From: Nitrospirota bacterium
GTDB taxonomy: Bacteria > Nitrospirota > Leptospirillia > Leptospirillales > Leptospirillaceae
Assembly (NCBI GenBank): GCA_021828805.1
Contig: JAJZCZ010000003.1
Location: 1 to 53,468, forward strand
Direction of reading: 5' to 3'
Length of the DNA: 53,468 bases
Of the stretch, positions 26,922 to 35,439 are shown piece after piece (the first letter of the stretch is position 1; each line of letters begins with the position of its first letter). A program made the translations under genes and the position numbers. The notes beneath the pieces are model-generated. The model ran no database searches, was not told the DNA's origin, and saw only the letters and a program-made list of their open reading frames with translations.

Positions 26922-27549
26922 CTCCCTCGCCGAGAACCTCCCGGACATGACGGACAAGCTCCGGAAGGCCCTCTCCCGTACGGGCGCTGACCGGAATCGG
27001 TCCGTCAATCCCCTCCCCGCCCTCCTCCTCGATCCACCGGCTCCAGCTTCGACGAGGAATGTCCCGAGCGTTTCGTGAGAGGGTGTCGGTCTTGGTCACC
27101 ACAATCGTGACCGGAATGGACATCATCTGAAACCAGCGGGCCGCCTCCATATCCAGAGGGAGGAGTTCCCTTCGGGCATCGACGAGAAGCAGGACTCTCC
27201 GGATGTCGGGTCGGGCTTCAACGATCCGGGTGGAGGCATCCTGGGAGGTGGCCTTCGTGCTCTGCCCCCGGTTCATGTATCCGTACCCGGGAAAGTCGAG
27301 AAAGTATCCTCCCGAATAAATCCGGTAAAGATTAGGGAGGGTTGTCGCTCCCGGCCGCTTTCCGGTCCGGGCGAGCCCCCCGCTTTCCGTCAGGCGGTTG
27401 ATCAGGGAAGACTTTCCCACATTTGACCGACCCGCGAGACCCACGATGGCTCCCGTCCCGGGAGGGGGCATCTGGTGAGGATCGGCAACCGAAAGGACAA
27501 AGGTGGCAGAGAGGCCAAACGACTCTCCTTTGGTGGCGATGGGCTTCAT
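26908..27549 (-). CDS. engB: Ribosome-biogenesis GTPase EngB/YsxC
   Basis: This 213-aa GTPase is needed for assembly of the large ribosomal subunit. G1 is GRSNVGKSS, G3 is DFPGYGY and G4 is TKTD, all in family order. The frame stays open upstream to 27816, but family similarity begins just after the ATG at 27549, which is the only sensible start. That start lies within the 5' end of anmK on the opposite strand (overlap of about 47 bp if anmK starts at 27503). Its 3' end overlaps the SurA-like gene by 14 bp. Confidence 0.93.
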   Translation of the reverse strand: MKPIATKGESFGLSATFVLSVADPHQMPPPGTGAIVGLAGRSNVGKSSLINRLTESGGLARTGKRPGATTLPNLYRIYSGGYFLDFPGYGYMNRGQSTKATSQDASTRIVEARPDIRRVLLLVDARRELLPLDMEAARWFQMMSIPVTIVVTKTDTLSRNARDIPRRSWSRWIEEEGGEGIDGPIPVSARTGEGLPELVRHVREVLGEGATGG

Positions 27550-28801
27550 GTGCGGAACCTCCCTCGATGGAGTGGACGGATCGCTCATCGTTGTTGAAAA
27601 CGGAGCGGTCCGCCTGGCCTCTTTTCTCGAATTTCCCTTTCCGGACGCTCTCCGGACGGATCTCAAACACTGGATGGAAGGGGGGACAGGAACAGGATCC
27701 CCCTCGCGGCACATGCCTGATATCGCCGACATCCTGGCCTCGATGGAAGAATCCCTGGGCCATCGTCTTCTTGAGAAGGCCGGACTCGCCCCCGATGACC
27801 TCGATGCCATCGGCACGCACGGAATTACTGTCCGCCATCACCCCAAGGTACACCGGCTGGAGATCTTCTCCTCCACGCCCCTTGCCCGGGGAGTCTCCTA
27901 TCAGGCCTCCCAGCCCTTTCCCCTGTCACAGACTTTCCACACTCCTGTGGTGACACAGTTCCGCGGAGCCGATGTGGCGCTGGGTGGCCACGGTGCGCCG
28001 CTCGCCCCGATCCTTCACCGCGCGCTGTTTTCCGGGGAGCGCTCCCGGGCCTTCCTCAACATGGGAGGAATCGCCAATCTCACCGGCCTTCCCCCCCTCG
28101 GATCGGGACTTCCGGTCACCGCCTTCGACACCGGCCCCGGCAACATGCTCATGGACCTGACCGTCTCCCATCTCTCGGGAGGGGCCTGCTCCTTCGACCG
28201 CGACGGATCCTCCGCCCGCCGGGGACAGCCGGACGAGGTCCTCCTCGCGTGGCTTCTCTCCGATCCCTTTTTCGCCCTTCCCCCTCCCAAATCCACCGGA
28301 CGCGAAGAGTGGGGGGAGAGCCGGATGCGGCAGATCCTTGCCCGGCTGACCGGTCACGAGGGCGCACCTTCCAGAGCCCTCTCCCCGGAAAGGGCGGACA
28401 ATCTTCTCGCCACCCTCTCCGAACTGACCGCCGCAGGAGTCGAGCGGGCCCTCCCCTGGCTTCCTTCCCGCCCGGAGGAGATCATCGTCGGCGGAGGCGG
28501 TATGAGAAACCCCGATCTCATCAGCCGGATCACCCGACGGACAGGGCGTCCCGTCGTTTCTTCCGGAGAACGGGGATACCCCTCCCAGTCGATCGAGTCG
28601 ATGGCCTTTGCCTACCTGGCCCTTCTGACCCTGGCGGGTCGCCCGGGGAATATCCCCGAGGTAACCGGAGCCTCCTCCCTTGCCGTTCTGGGACAGATCA
28701 CTCCCCCTCCCCGGGGCCTCGACCCCCTCCGTCTTCAAGGTATTGCGCGGCGCGCCGATACCCATCTTCCGTTCCCAGATCGACCCAGAATGACCGGGTA
28801 A
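27503..28801 (+). CDS. anmK: Anhydro-N-acetylmuramic acid kinase
   Basis: This 432-aa enzyme cleaves the 1,6-anhydro bond of anhydroMurNAc from wall turnover and phosphorylates it to MurNAc-6-P. MCGTSLDGVDGSL, GGHGAPLAPILH, NMGGIANLTGLP and DTGPGNMLMDL are family signatures. GTG at 27503 (AAAGGA 5 nt upstream) is preferred; ATG at 27539 is the alternative. The protein is longer than the usual 370-390 aa because of a C-terminal tail after LGQITPPP; that tail overlaps murU on the other strand by 104 bp. Its neighbours murU and amgK belong to the same recycling pathway. Confidence 0.93.
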   Translation: MAERPNDSPLVAMGFMCGTSLDGVDGSLIVVENGAVRLASFLEFPFPDALRTDLKHWMEGGTGTGSPSRHMPDIADILASMEESLGHRLLEKAGLAPDDLDAIGTHGITVRHHPKVHRLEIFSSTPLARGVSYQASQPFPLSQTFHTPVVTQFRGADVALGGHGAPLAPILHRALFSGERSRAFLNMGGIANLTGLPPLGSGLPVTAFDTGPGNMLMDLTVSHLSGGACSFDRDGSSARRGQPDEVLLAWLLSDPFFALPPPKSTGREEWGESRMRQILARLTGHEGAPSRALSPERADNLLATLSELTAAGVERALPWLPSRPEEIIVGGGGMRNPDLISRITRRTGRPVVSSGERGYPSQSIESMAFAYLALLTLAGRPGNIPEVTGASSLAVLGQITPPPRGLDPLRLQGIARRADTHLPFPDRPRMTG

Positions 28802-29441
28802 AGCTCGCCCGAATCCGGCCCCCCTCCGCCAACCGCCTCCGGTAGATGTCAATAACCGAAGGCGCCGCCAGGAAATCCACCCCCCGAAAGACCTCCGGCC
28901 GAACAATATGGAGCCCCACGAAGACGCCGGGACTTACCCCGGGAGGGCGCTCTCCTCCGCCTGGGGGAGGGAGCCAGAGAGCCCCCCCGGGCCTGCGGCC
29001 AATCCGTCCCCGTTCGCTTTCAGGACCATTACGGGAGAGGAGGAGATGGGCCAGGGAGTCCTCCCGCACGGCCCGCCGCAGGAAGGCCTGCAGAGAAAGG
29101 GGAGCGAGAATATCGGCATTGGCGATCAGAAGCCGGTCGAATCCGTCAAAAAGATTCCGGGCATGGGCAATCCCTCCTCCCGTCCCTAAAAGCTGCTCCT
29201 CTTCAGAGAAGAAGAGCTCCACTCCGGGAGGCATCAGCGCGGGCAGAGCTTGCCGCATCATCTCCCGCCGGTGATGGACATTGACGATAATCCGGGAAAC
29301 GCCTGCCCGGGCCAGCAGGTCGATTGACCAGGCAATGGCCGGTCGCCCTCCCACGGGAACCAGAGGTTTCGGAATATCCGGAAAAAGGGAGCGGATCCGG
29401 GTACCGAGACCCGCGGCCAGGATGAACCCGCAGAGTCTCAT
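28698..29441 (-). CDS. murU: Nucleotidyltransferase, probable MurNAc-1-P uridylyltransferase MurU
   Basis: This 247-aa sugar-phosphate nucleotidyltransferase has the N-terminal GFILAAGLGTRIRSL and KPLVPVGGRP blocks, the metal-site NADILAPL and the C-terminal FWVDLGTEDGYRRA. Being ATGA-coupled to an AmgK-type kinase and next to anmK points to MurU, which makes UDP-MurNAc from MurNAc-1-P and bypasses de novo MurA/MurB. Mannose-1-phosphate guanylyltransferase-like enzymes are similar, so the name rests largely on context. The last 34 codons or so overlap anmK antisense. Confidence 0.83.
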   Translation of the reverse strand: MRLCGFILAAGLGTRIRSLFPDIPKPLVPVGGRPAIAWSIDLLARAGVSRIIVNVHHRREMMRQALPALMPPGVELFFSEEEQLLGTGGGIAHARNLFDGFDRLLIANADILAPLSLQAFLRRAVREDSLAHLLLSRNGPESERGRIGRRPGGALWLPPPGGGERPPGVSPGVFVGLHIVRPEVFRGVDFLAAPSVIDIYRRRLAEGGRIRASFTRSFWVDLGTEDGYRRAAQYLEDGGGRGPGEGE

Positions 29442-30505
29442 GGGGAAGAGGGAGAATCCGGGAAGCGCAAATACGGGGAGAACGCCTCATAGAGCGGGGC
29501 CAGGGAGGGGACCCGCCCGACAATTCTCAGCATGTTCGCATGGGTTCCGGCCACCGATGCCAGAAAGGCGGGATTTTTCTTGACGTCGGCGATGTAGAAG
29601 AAGCGCCCACACGCCTTGAGATTTCGTTGGAAGGCATGGCGGCAGAGCCTCTCCATGGCCGCTTCTCTTGAGACGGCCGGCAGGACGCCTGCCTTTTGAG
29701 CCAGCTCAAGATACCGGTCCAGGGCTTTTTCAATCTTTTCGAGGGGAACGGTGCGATAGGCGTCGAAGAGGAGTGAGGCCAGGTCGTAGTAGGGGGAGCC
29801 CCAGAGAAGATCCTGAAAATCGATGAGGGCCAGGGAACCGTCGGAGCGAACCATGATATTCCGGGAGTGGTAGTCCCGGTGAACCAGGACCTTGATCTCC
29901 TCGCCGGCCAGATCGGCTGCCTCCCGGTCAAATTTCTCCCGGATCCGTGCAAGAGCCCCCTCCTGCGCCCCCGCAAGGCCATACTCCACAAAGTGTTCAA
30001 ACTCCCACCGGATGAGCTCCCGCGAGTATGCCCGATCCCGGACCCACAAGAGCGGGCCCTCAGGACGAATGGACTGGATGCTGGCCAGAAGAGCAAGGGC
30101 CCTGTCGGTCAGTAAGGCTTCGTCGCCGGGATGCTTCTGAAGACAGGAGAAAAAGGTCTCATCCCCCAGGTCCTCCTGGAGGGTCTTCGATCCGTCCGGG
30201 AGGCGATGGTAAATGGAGGGAACAGGGAGCCCCAGGGCTCCAAAGGCATCGGCCACCAGAAGAAACGTATCTCCCGGAGGCTCGGGTGCTCCCCCCGACA
30301 CTGCCTCTTCGGATTTCTTGAAGCCCAGGGTCCCCTGCCTCTCCATGAGGATGGCCGTCCGGGGAAGTCTCTCCCCCTCGAAGCTCACCCGAAAGTACCG
30401 ACGATTGGACGCGTCTCCCGTCAGCGGAATCCGTCCGGCAATACGGCGACCCTGCCTGTTTCCCCACTCTTCGACAAATTCCTTCCAGCCGTCTTCCTGT
30501 TCCAT
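29438..30505 (-). CDS. amgK: Aminoglycoside-phosphotransferase-fold kinase, probable AmgK
   Basis: This 355-aa kinase contains the catalytic VLVHRDYHSRNIMV loop and the metal-binding LIDFQDLLWG of the APH/choline-kinase fold. AmgK phosphorylates MurNAc (or GlcNAc) at C1 ahead of MurU. The assignment is supported by the ATGA overlap with the murU-like gene, the same order as in Pseudomonas. ATG at 30505 with AAAGGG 6 nt upstream is preferred to a TTG two codons earlier. True antibiotic phosphotransferases are less likely because of the context. Confidence 0.83.
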   Translation of the reverse strand: MEQEDGWKEFVEEWGNRQGRRIAGRIPLTGDASNRRYFRVSFEGERLPRTAILMERQGTLGFKKSEEAVSGGAPEPPGDTFLLVADAFGALGLPVPSIYHRLPDGSKTLQEDLGDETFFSCLQKHPGDEALLTDRALALLASIQSIRPEGPLLWVRDRAYSRELIRWEFEHFVEYGLAGAQEGALARIREKFDREAADLAGEEIKVLVHRDYHSRNIMVRSDGSLALIDFQDLLWGSPYYDLASLLFDAYRTVPLEKIEKALDRYLELAQKAGVLPAVSREAAMERLCRHAFQRNLKACGRFFYIADVKKNPAFLASVAGTHANMLRIVGRVPSLAPLYEAFSPYLRFPDSPSSP

Positions 30506-30636
30506 TCGCAACCCTTTGTTTGCCGATTAAAAATGAAAATGACACGGAGTGCTGCAATCCCGATAGAATTGACCATGGTTATGTTACATGGACTTGCCGA
30601 AGGATGCCACCGCTTTATTTCTGAAAAAGGTCCCCG
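30506..30636. other. Divergent promoter region amgK/yeiH
   Basis: 131 nt separate the two divergent genes. On the plus strand TAGAAT (30565-30570) could be a -10 for yeiH, with only a weak -35. Nothing else stands out. Confidence 0.3.
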
Positions 30637-31680
30637 TTGAGACGACTTCTCTCCTCCCTGCGCCCTCTTTTCCCCGGCCTGCTGCTGTCTGTTCTTCTGG
30701 CCATTCTCGCCACCTTTGTCAGCCGGGAAATCGCCAGCCTCGCCGGCATCGCTGTGGCCGGTCCCATTCTTCTGGCCATTCTCTTTGGAATTCTTGTCCG
30801 TAATATCCGGCCTCTCCCCGGATTTCTCGATCCCGGTATCTCCTTTTCCTTCCGGACCCTTCTCCGGGTTGGAATCGTGGGGCTCGGATTCGACTTCTCC
30901 GCCCGGGCGCTCGCCGGCATCGGATTGCGGGGTCTGATTCTTGACCTTTCCATCATTGTTTTGGTCTACCTTGCCGCTCTCTGGTTCGGCCGTCTCCGGG
31001 GTCTCCCCGACACCCTTTCCCTCCTTCTGGGCACAGGAACGGCCATCTGTGGGGCCTCGGCCATCGTCGCCGCCAATGGCGTCGTCCGGGGAAAGGACGA
31101 AGAGGTCGCCTATTCGGTGGCAACCGTCACCCTCTTCGGAACCCTGTCGATGTTTCTCTACCCGGTGGTCCGACGCCTTCTTCACCTGCCGCCGGCGGTC
31201 TACGGCGCCTGGTCCGGCTCCTCCATCCACGAGATCGGCCAGGTTGTGGGCGCCACACTTCCCTATTCCAAAGAGGCGCTGGAGCTGGGAACCCTCCTCA
31301 AACTGACCCGGGTCGCCCTTCTTCTTCCGGTCGTCCTTCTTCTGGAGCTCTATGTTCTGACCCGGGCACGGGCTGAAAGCCCCACCCAGGAAAAAGGAAA
31401 GCGACAGGTTCCCTGGTTCGTCGTGGCCTTTGCCGGAGTCGTCCTTCTCAATTTTCTCATTCCCCTTCCCCCCCGGATGCTGCACCTTCTCCAGGGGGGC
31501 GACGCCGCTATTCTCGCGGTCGCCATGGCAGCCATGGGACTTGAGACACACCTCTCCCGGATCCTTCGCTTCGGGGTCCGCCCTCTCGCGTCGGGGGTTT
31601 TTCTCTGGCTCTTCGTCTCCCTGACCGGACTTGCCCTTTCGGTGCTTCTCTATGGCCACGGATCCCTCCCCGCGCTATGA
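30637..31680 (+). CDS. YeiH-family (UPF0324) membrane protein, putative sulfate exporter
   Basis: This 347-aa protein has about ten predicted membrane helices. GPILLAILFGILVRN, the GTGTAICGASAIVAAN loop and GSSIHEIGQVVGA are hallmarks of the YeiH/UPF0324 family. The family is annotated as sulfate or sulfonate-related exporters, but the substrate is not proven. The start is TTG with AAAGG upstream. mutM follows after 39 nt. Confidence 0.88.
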   Translation: MRRLLSSLRPLFPGLLLSVLLAILATFVSREIASLAGIAVAGPILLAILFGILVRNIRPLPGFLDPGISFSFRTLLRVGIVGLGFDFSARALAGIGLRGLILDLSIIVLVYLAALWFGRLRGLPDTLSLLLGTGTAICGASAIVAANGVVRGKDEEVAYSVATVTLFGTLSMFLYPVVRRLLHLPPAVYGAWSGSSIHEIGQVVGATLPYSKEALELGTLLKLTRVALLLPVVLLLELYVLTRARAESPTQEKGKRQVPWFVVAFAGVVLLNFLIPLPPRMLHLLQGGDAAILAVAMAAMGLETHLSRILRFGVRPLASGVFLWLFVSLTGLALSVLLYGHGSLPAL

Positions 31681-31719
31681 TGGGGAGAGTCCCTTCCCCT
31701 TTTTTGCACGGAGCGCCCG

Positions 31720-32559
31720 TTGCCGGAACTTCCCGAGGTCGAAACCACCCGTCGGGCGATTCTTCCTGCCTTCACCGGCCGAAAAGTCGCCTCGATCACC
31801 CCCCTTCGTCAGGATATCTGGGCCAGCTCCCAGCGTCCCCCGTCCTGTCCGCTGACTGGCGGAGAGATCTTTCGCCACGGCAAGACCCTGATCCTGTCCT
31901 TTCTTCCGGAAACCACGGACGGACAGGGACACCCGTTCTCGCTTCTCTCCCGCTTCGGCATGTCGGGGCGCTGGGACCGGCGGCCTCGCCGGGCACCCCG
32001 TCTCCCCCATACCCATCTTGAAATTCTTCTTCCGGAAGAGGAGCTTGTCCTGGCATGGAGCGATCCCCGGCGCTTCGGACGCCTCGAAGTCTCTCCCAGC
32101 CCCCGGGAATCGATCCTTCTTTCCGACACCGGACCCGACGCTCTTGACCTTGACGGCCCGGCGCTCCGGGAGATCTTTCACCCCCTGACAACCCCCCTCC
32201 GGAAAGCCCTGACCGACCCCGCCCTCCTTTCAGGGATCGGCAACATCTACATGGCCGAGATTCTCTTCGACGCCGGCCTCTCCCCCTTTCGTCCGGCCGG
32301 CTCGCTCTCCCTGCCCGAAGCCTGCCGGCTCTCCCAAAGCATGCATCAGATCCTCGAGTTGGCGATCTCCGTCGGCGGCTCCACCATCCACTCCTACCGG
32401 CAGGAGGACGGATCCCCCGGAGGCTACCAGCGATATCACGCCGTCTATGGACGGGAGGGGCTCCCCTGTATCCGGTGCGGACTCCCCCTTCAGAGGGCGA
32501 CCGTCGAAGCCCGCTCTCTTTACTTCTGCCGCTTCTGCCAGACCCGCTCATACTCCTGA
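31720..32559 (+). CDS. mutM: Formamidopyrimidine-DNA glycosylase
   Basis: This 279-aa base-excision enzyme removes 8-oxoguanine and ring-opened purines. After the initiating residue the catalytic PELPEVETTRR is in place, followed by SDPRRFGRLE-type and GIGNIYMAEILFDAGLSP (H2TH) blocks. The C-terminal zinc finger has CIRCG and CRFCQ. The start is TTG, forced by the catalytic N-terminal Pro-Glu that must follow the initiator. CGGAG lies 6 nt before it. Confidence 0.95.
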   Translation: MPELPEVETTRRAILPAFTGRKVASITPLRQDIWASSQRPPSCPLTGGEIFRHGKTLILSFLPETTDGQGHPFSLLSRFGMSGRWDRRPRRAPRLPHTHLEILLPEEELVLAWSDPRRFGRLEVSPSPRESILLSDTGPDALDLDGPALREIFHPLTTPLRKALTDPALLSGIGNIYMAEILFDAGLSPFRPAGSLSLPEACRLSQSMHQILELAISVGGSTIHSYRQEDGSPGGYQRYHAVYGREGLPCIRCGLPLQRATVEARSLYFCRFCQTRSYS

Positions 32560-32635
32560 CCCGACTCTCCCTATGTCTTCGGAGCACCTCACCGGCGCGC
32601 TTTCTCTCTTCCGCCGTCCTACTTTCCGGAAAATA

Positions 32636-32644
32636 TGCTACAAT
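32636..32644 (+). promoter_or_regulatory. Extended -10 promoter element upstream of rnc
   Basis: TGCTACAAT (TG at 32636-32637, TACAAT at 32639-32644) is a good extended -10. No clear -35 is present. It lies about 130 nt ahead of the rnc start. Confidence 0.45.
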
Positions 32645-32776
32645 GACAAAAGGTTCCCGCAGAGTTACCCGGCTCTCCGGAACAGAAAATCATCGATAAA
32701 ATTTGATCACCAAAGAAGGATCCGGCTGTCCTGACGCCGGATTCCCTTGAAATATCACCTTTGACTGGAGGACCCG

Positions 32777-33859
32777 TTGGGAGATGTGAGGCACGGCAAC
32801 ACCCCCAAACCCGCGGAAACTCTGATCCGGATGCTCGGCCTCCCTTTTAAGGACAGCTTCCGCATCGAGGAGGCCCTGACGCACAGGTCGGCCTCCCACG
32901 AGCGCGGAAGGAAGAAGCCCATTCCCAACTATGAGCGTCTTGAATTCCTGGGAGACCGCGTCGTCGGACTCATTGTCAGCGAATATCTTCTCAACATGTG
33001 GCCCCAGGCGACCGAGGGAGAGGTTGGACAGGTCTTTTCGACCATCGTCAGCACCCAGACCCTCGCCTCGATCGCCCGCCGGATGGATCTCGGTTCCTAC
33101 ATGATCCTCGGAAAGGGCAGCAACTCTTCGGGAGAACGCGAGAATGCCTCTCTCCTTGCGGACACCTTCGAGGCCCTGACCGCAGCGATCTACTGCGAGT
33201 ATGGCCTCGAAACAACCCGGCAGATCCTGATTCCCTGGTTCGCCCAGCCTCTCCAGGAGATCCTTCGGGCCATCGAGGCGGCGCCGCCCAGGGAACCCCG
33301 GAGAGCCCCCGCTCCAGAAGCAGAGCCGGCCCCGTCGCCGGATTCCCTCCCGCGAACGGCTTCCACCCCTCATCGGGAACGTCCGAAGAACCCGCCAAAC
33401 TACAAGCTGCTCATCCAGAAGTGGGCTCAGCAGAACTTTGGCCTGTCTCCCGAAACGGTTCTGATCGAAGAATCAGGCCCCTCCCACCAGAAACGCTTCG
33501 TCATGGGCCTTAAGCTGGGCGGGGCCATGCTGGGAGAGGCATCGGACCGGACAAAGCGCGGCGCCCTCTTCTCCGCTCTCCAGCAGATCTGGGAGCATAT
33601 CGGCCAGGGCTACATGCCGGACCTTCCCCGGAAACATTCGGCAAACCACGAAATCCCGGCGGCCGGAACCCACTCTCCGGAAGGCTCTTTTGAAGAGCCG
33701 ACACACCACCACGAGGAGCCCTTACCGGCAGCCGACGAGACCGCCTCCCACGAAATCTCCTTCGATCAGGCGGCGCCAATTTTTACGGGAGCCCCGCTCC
33801 ACGACCCGCACACTGGTGAACCGGATCGGGACGAGTGGACAGGAAGCCTCCCCGAATAA
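32777..33859 (+). CDS. rnc: Ribonuclease III with long linker and C-terminal extension
   Basis: At 360 aa this is much longer than usual RNase III (about 220-250 aa). The endonuclease domain (about 15-155) has ERLEFLGDRVVG and LADTFEALTAAIY with the catalytic acidic residues. A Pro/Ala/Glu-rich linker of about 50 residues follows (about 170-215). The dsRNA-binding domain spans about 220-285 (NYKLLIQKWAQ then EASDRTKRGA). A low-complexity acidic, His-rich tail of about 75 residues ends the protein. The start is TTG with GGAGGA 4 nt upstream. It processes rRNA and mRNA; the tail's role is unknown. Confidence 0.92.
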   Translation: MGDVRHGNTPKPAETLIRMLGLPFKDSFRIEEALTHRSASHERGRKKPIPNYERLEFLGDRVVGLIVSEYLLNMWPQATEGEVGQVFSTIVSTQTLASIARRMDLGSYMILGKGSNSSGERENASLLADTFEALTAAIYCEYGLETTRQILIPWFAQPLQEILRAIEAAPPREPRRAPAPEAEPAPSPDSLPRTASTPHRERPKNPPNYKLLIQKWAQQNFGLSPETVLIEESGPSHQKRFVMGLKLGGAMLGEASDRTKRGALFSALQQIWEHIGQGYMPDLPRKHSANHEIPAAGTHSPEGSFEEPTHHHEEPLPAADETASHEISFDQAAPIFTGAPLHDPHTGEPDRDEWTGSLPE

Positions 33860-33968
33860 CCGCCAGGATCCCTCATTCGATGGCTGGACCGAGACAACAA
33901 AAGCCGTGCATGGAGGCGCCCGGAAAGGGAAACACGTCATGTCTTTTTCTCTTGCCGGGAGGGAGTGC

Positions 33969-33974
33969 TAGAAT
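33969..33974 (+). promoter_or_regulatory. -10 element upstream of the DUF151 gene
   Basis: TAGAAT with an extended TGC just before it (33966-33968) lies about 78 nt upstream of the DUF151 ATG. The -35 is not clear. Confidence 0.4.
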
Positions 33975-34051
33975 AGAAGACAATCCCTCCGGGGCCCGGC
34001 CCTCACGCCCAGGAGACGTGGCTCATTTTCCTTCCGTTTCAGGAGTCGCTC

Positions 34052-34489
34052 ATGGTTGAAGTTTTTGTCAGGGAAATATTTTTTGACTCATCCAATCAAT
34101 CCTATATTCTCATCCTCCAGGATGAGTCCCGCGAATGGACCCTGCCAGTCTGGGTCGGTCCCTTCGAAGCCCAGGCCATTTCCATGGGTCTGGCCCGGAC
34201 ACGCCCCGAGAGGCCCCAGACCCATGACCTTTTCACCTCTCTCCTCGACTCCATCACAGTCAAGCTTCTTTCGGTGGTTATCAGCCGGATTGAGGGGGAA
34301 GCCTACTTTGCAACCATCCATCTTCTCTCTGAGAATGCCGAGTTCTCGATCGATGCACGGCCGAGCGATGCGGTCGCCATTGCCATTCGCGGCGGTGTCC
34401 CGATCTTCGCCAAGGAGGGCATCATGAGGAAGACGCCCCCCAACATGGACTTTCTCCAGCTTTCGGACCGGTCGGATGACCCGGAGTAA
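34052..34489 (+). CDS. Bifunctional nuclease family protein (DUF151)
   Basis: This 145-aa protein is typical of the BFN/DUF151 family. It contains LPVWVGPFEAQAI, the RPQTHDLF segment and RPSDAVAIAIRGGVPIF. Plant homologues have RNase and DNase activity; the bacterial role is unclear. AGGAG lies 6 nt before the ATG. The next gene starts 14 nt inside its 3' end, indicating coupling. Confidence 0.9.
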   Translation: MVEVFVREIFFDSSNQSYILILQDESREWTLPVWVGPFEAQAISMGLARTRPERPQTHDLFTSLLDSITVKLLSVVISRIEGEAYFATIHLLSENAEFSIDARPSDAVAIAIRGGVPIFAKEGIMRKTPPNMDFLQLSDRSDDPE

Positions 34490-35099
34490 CCGTTTCGCTC
34501 CCGGCGTTCTTTTGACAGGTCTGCTGTTGCTTCTCCCTGCCTGCCAGGACACCATCAATAACCTCTCCACCGAGATTTATTCCAACGGAAAATTTTCCGC
34601 CCGGAATCTCTCCGGGGAGACGCTGGCCGTCACTCCCTTCGTTCCGGGAGATGACACTAAGGCTGAAGCCCGGACCCTGTCGCATCTTCTCGACCGGGAG
34701 CTTTCAAAAAAACTCCCTCCGTCCTCCATGATGACCGCCGCACAGGTTCGCATGCGCCTCGCCTCCGACCCCGTGCTCGCCACCGAATGGAAGACGATGG
34801 CTCCTCATATCTCCGTCCATAGTATCAAGGGGATGGAGGCGACCCGCTCCTTCGCCAAAAGACTGGGAGTCCGCTACCTTCTCGAGTCCCAGATCCAGTA
34901 TGCCGAAGTGGGGGGCGGGGCCGAACAGGTTCGCTTCTTTTCCCGGATTTACGATCTCCGCCAGCACCGGATCGTCTGGGAGGGAATCGGAGAGGGTCGG
35001 GGCTACGAAAAGCTGTTCTTTCCCACCTCCCCGGCCCCCTTTCTGACGGTGGCCCGAACGGCCACCCAGGGACTTGTGAGCCGGCTCTTCGGCCATTGA
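34476..35099 (+). CDS. Predicted outer-membrane lipoprotein
   Basis: This 207-aa protein has an N-terminal signal ending in LLPAC (lipobox, Cys 23). The mature part has alternating strands and helices (LAVTPFVPG, RYLLESQIQYAEV, RIYDLRQHRIVWEG), a pattern seen in FlgO/LpoB/CsgG-like lipoproteins that bind partner complexes. That resemblance is only by eye. It overlaps the DUF151 gene by 14 nt. Confidence 0.65.
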   Translation: MTRSNRFAPGVLLTGLLLLLPACQDTINNLSTEIYSNGKFSARNLSGETLAVTPFVPGDDTKAEARTLSHLLDRELSKKLPPSSMMTAAQVRMRLASDPVLATEWKTMAPHISVHSIKGMEATRSFAKRLGVRYLLESQIQYAEVGGGAEQVRFFSRIYDLRQHRIVWEGIGEGRGYEKLFFPTSPAPFLTVARTATQGLVSRLFGH

Positions 35100-35136
35100 G
35101 TCCCCTGCGGTCTTTCTCCCGATAAGGAGCCTCCCG

Positions 35137-35439
35137 TTGCCTACTGTCAGAATTGTCGAAATCGACCGGGAAATCGAGGTGCCCGAAGGTCGTCCGCTTC
35201 TTCAGGGGGCAATGGACCAGGGGATTTCCTTTGGATTTCTCTGCGCAGGAGAGGCCGCCTGTGCAACCTGCCTCGTCAAGGTTGTCGAAGGCCTCGACTC
35301 CCTCCCTCCCCGAAACACCCTCGAAGACTTTCTCGCCAAAGCCATGCTTCTCGAAACCGATCTCCGGCTCGCCTGCCAGACACCTGCCGGCGCCTCCCCT
35401 CTTCTTCTCTCTTTTCCCTCTCTCGGCCGCAAAAGCTAA
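35137..35439 (+). CDS. [2Fe-2S] ferredoxin
   Basis: This 100-aa protein has a ubiquitin-like ferredoxin fold. The cysteine pattern is C-x5-C-x2-C (CAGEAACATC) with a fourth Cys in RLACQTP, as in adrenodoxin/ISC-type ferredoxins. It carries electrons at low potential; its partner is unknown. The start is TTG with AAGGAG upstream. It lies 37 nt after the lipoprotein gene. Confidence 0.85.
   Translation: MPTVRIVEIDREIEVPEGRPLLQGAMDQGISFGFLCAGEAACATCLVKVVEGLDSLPPRNTLEDFLAKAMLLETDLRLACQTPAGASPLLLSFPSLGRKS

Noticed and set aside
30421-31659. 412-codon Gly/Lys/Glu-rich frame antisense to yeiH
   Set aside because: The composition is the complement of a hydrophobic membrane-protein gene; no real fold is likely.
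33961-33971. GAGTGCTAGAA as half of a CIRCE element
   Set aside because: The matching left half is absent.
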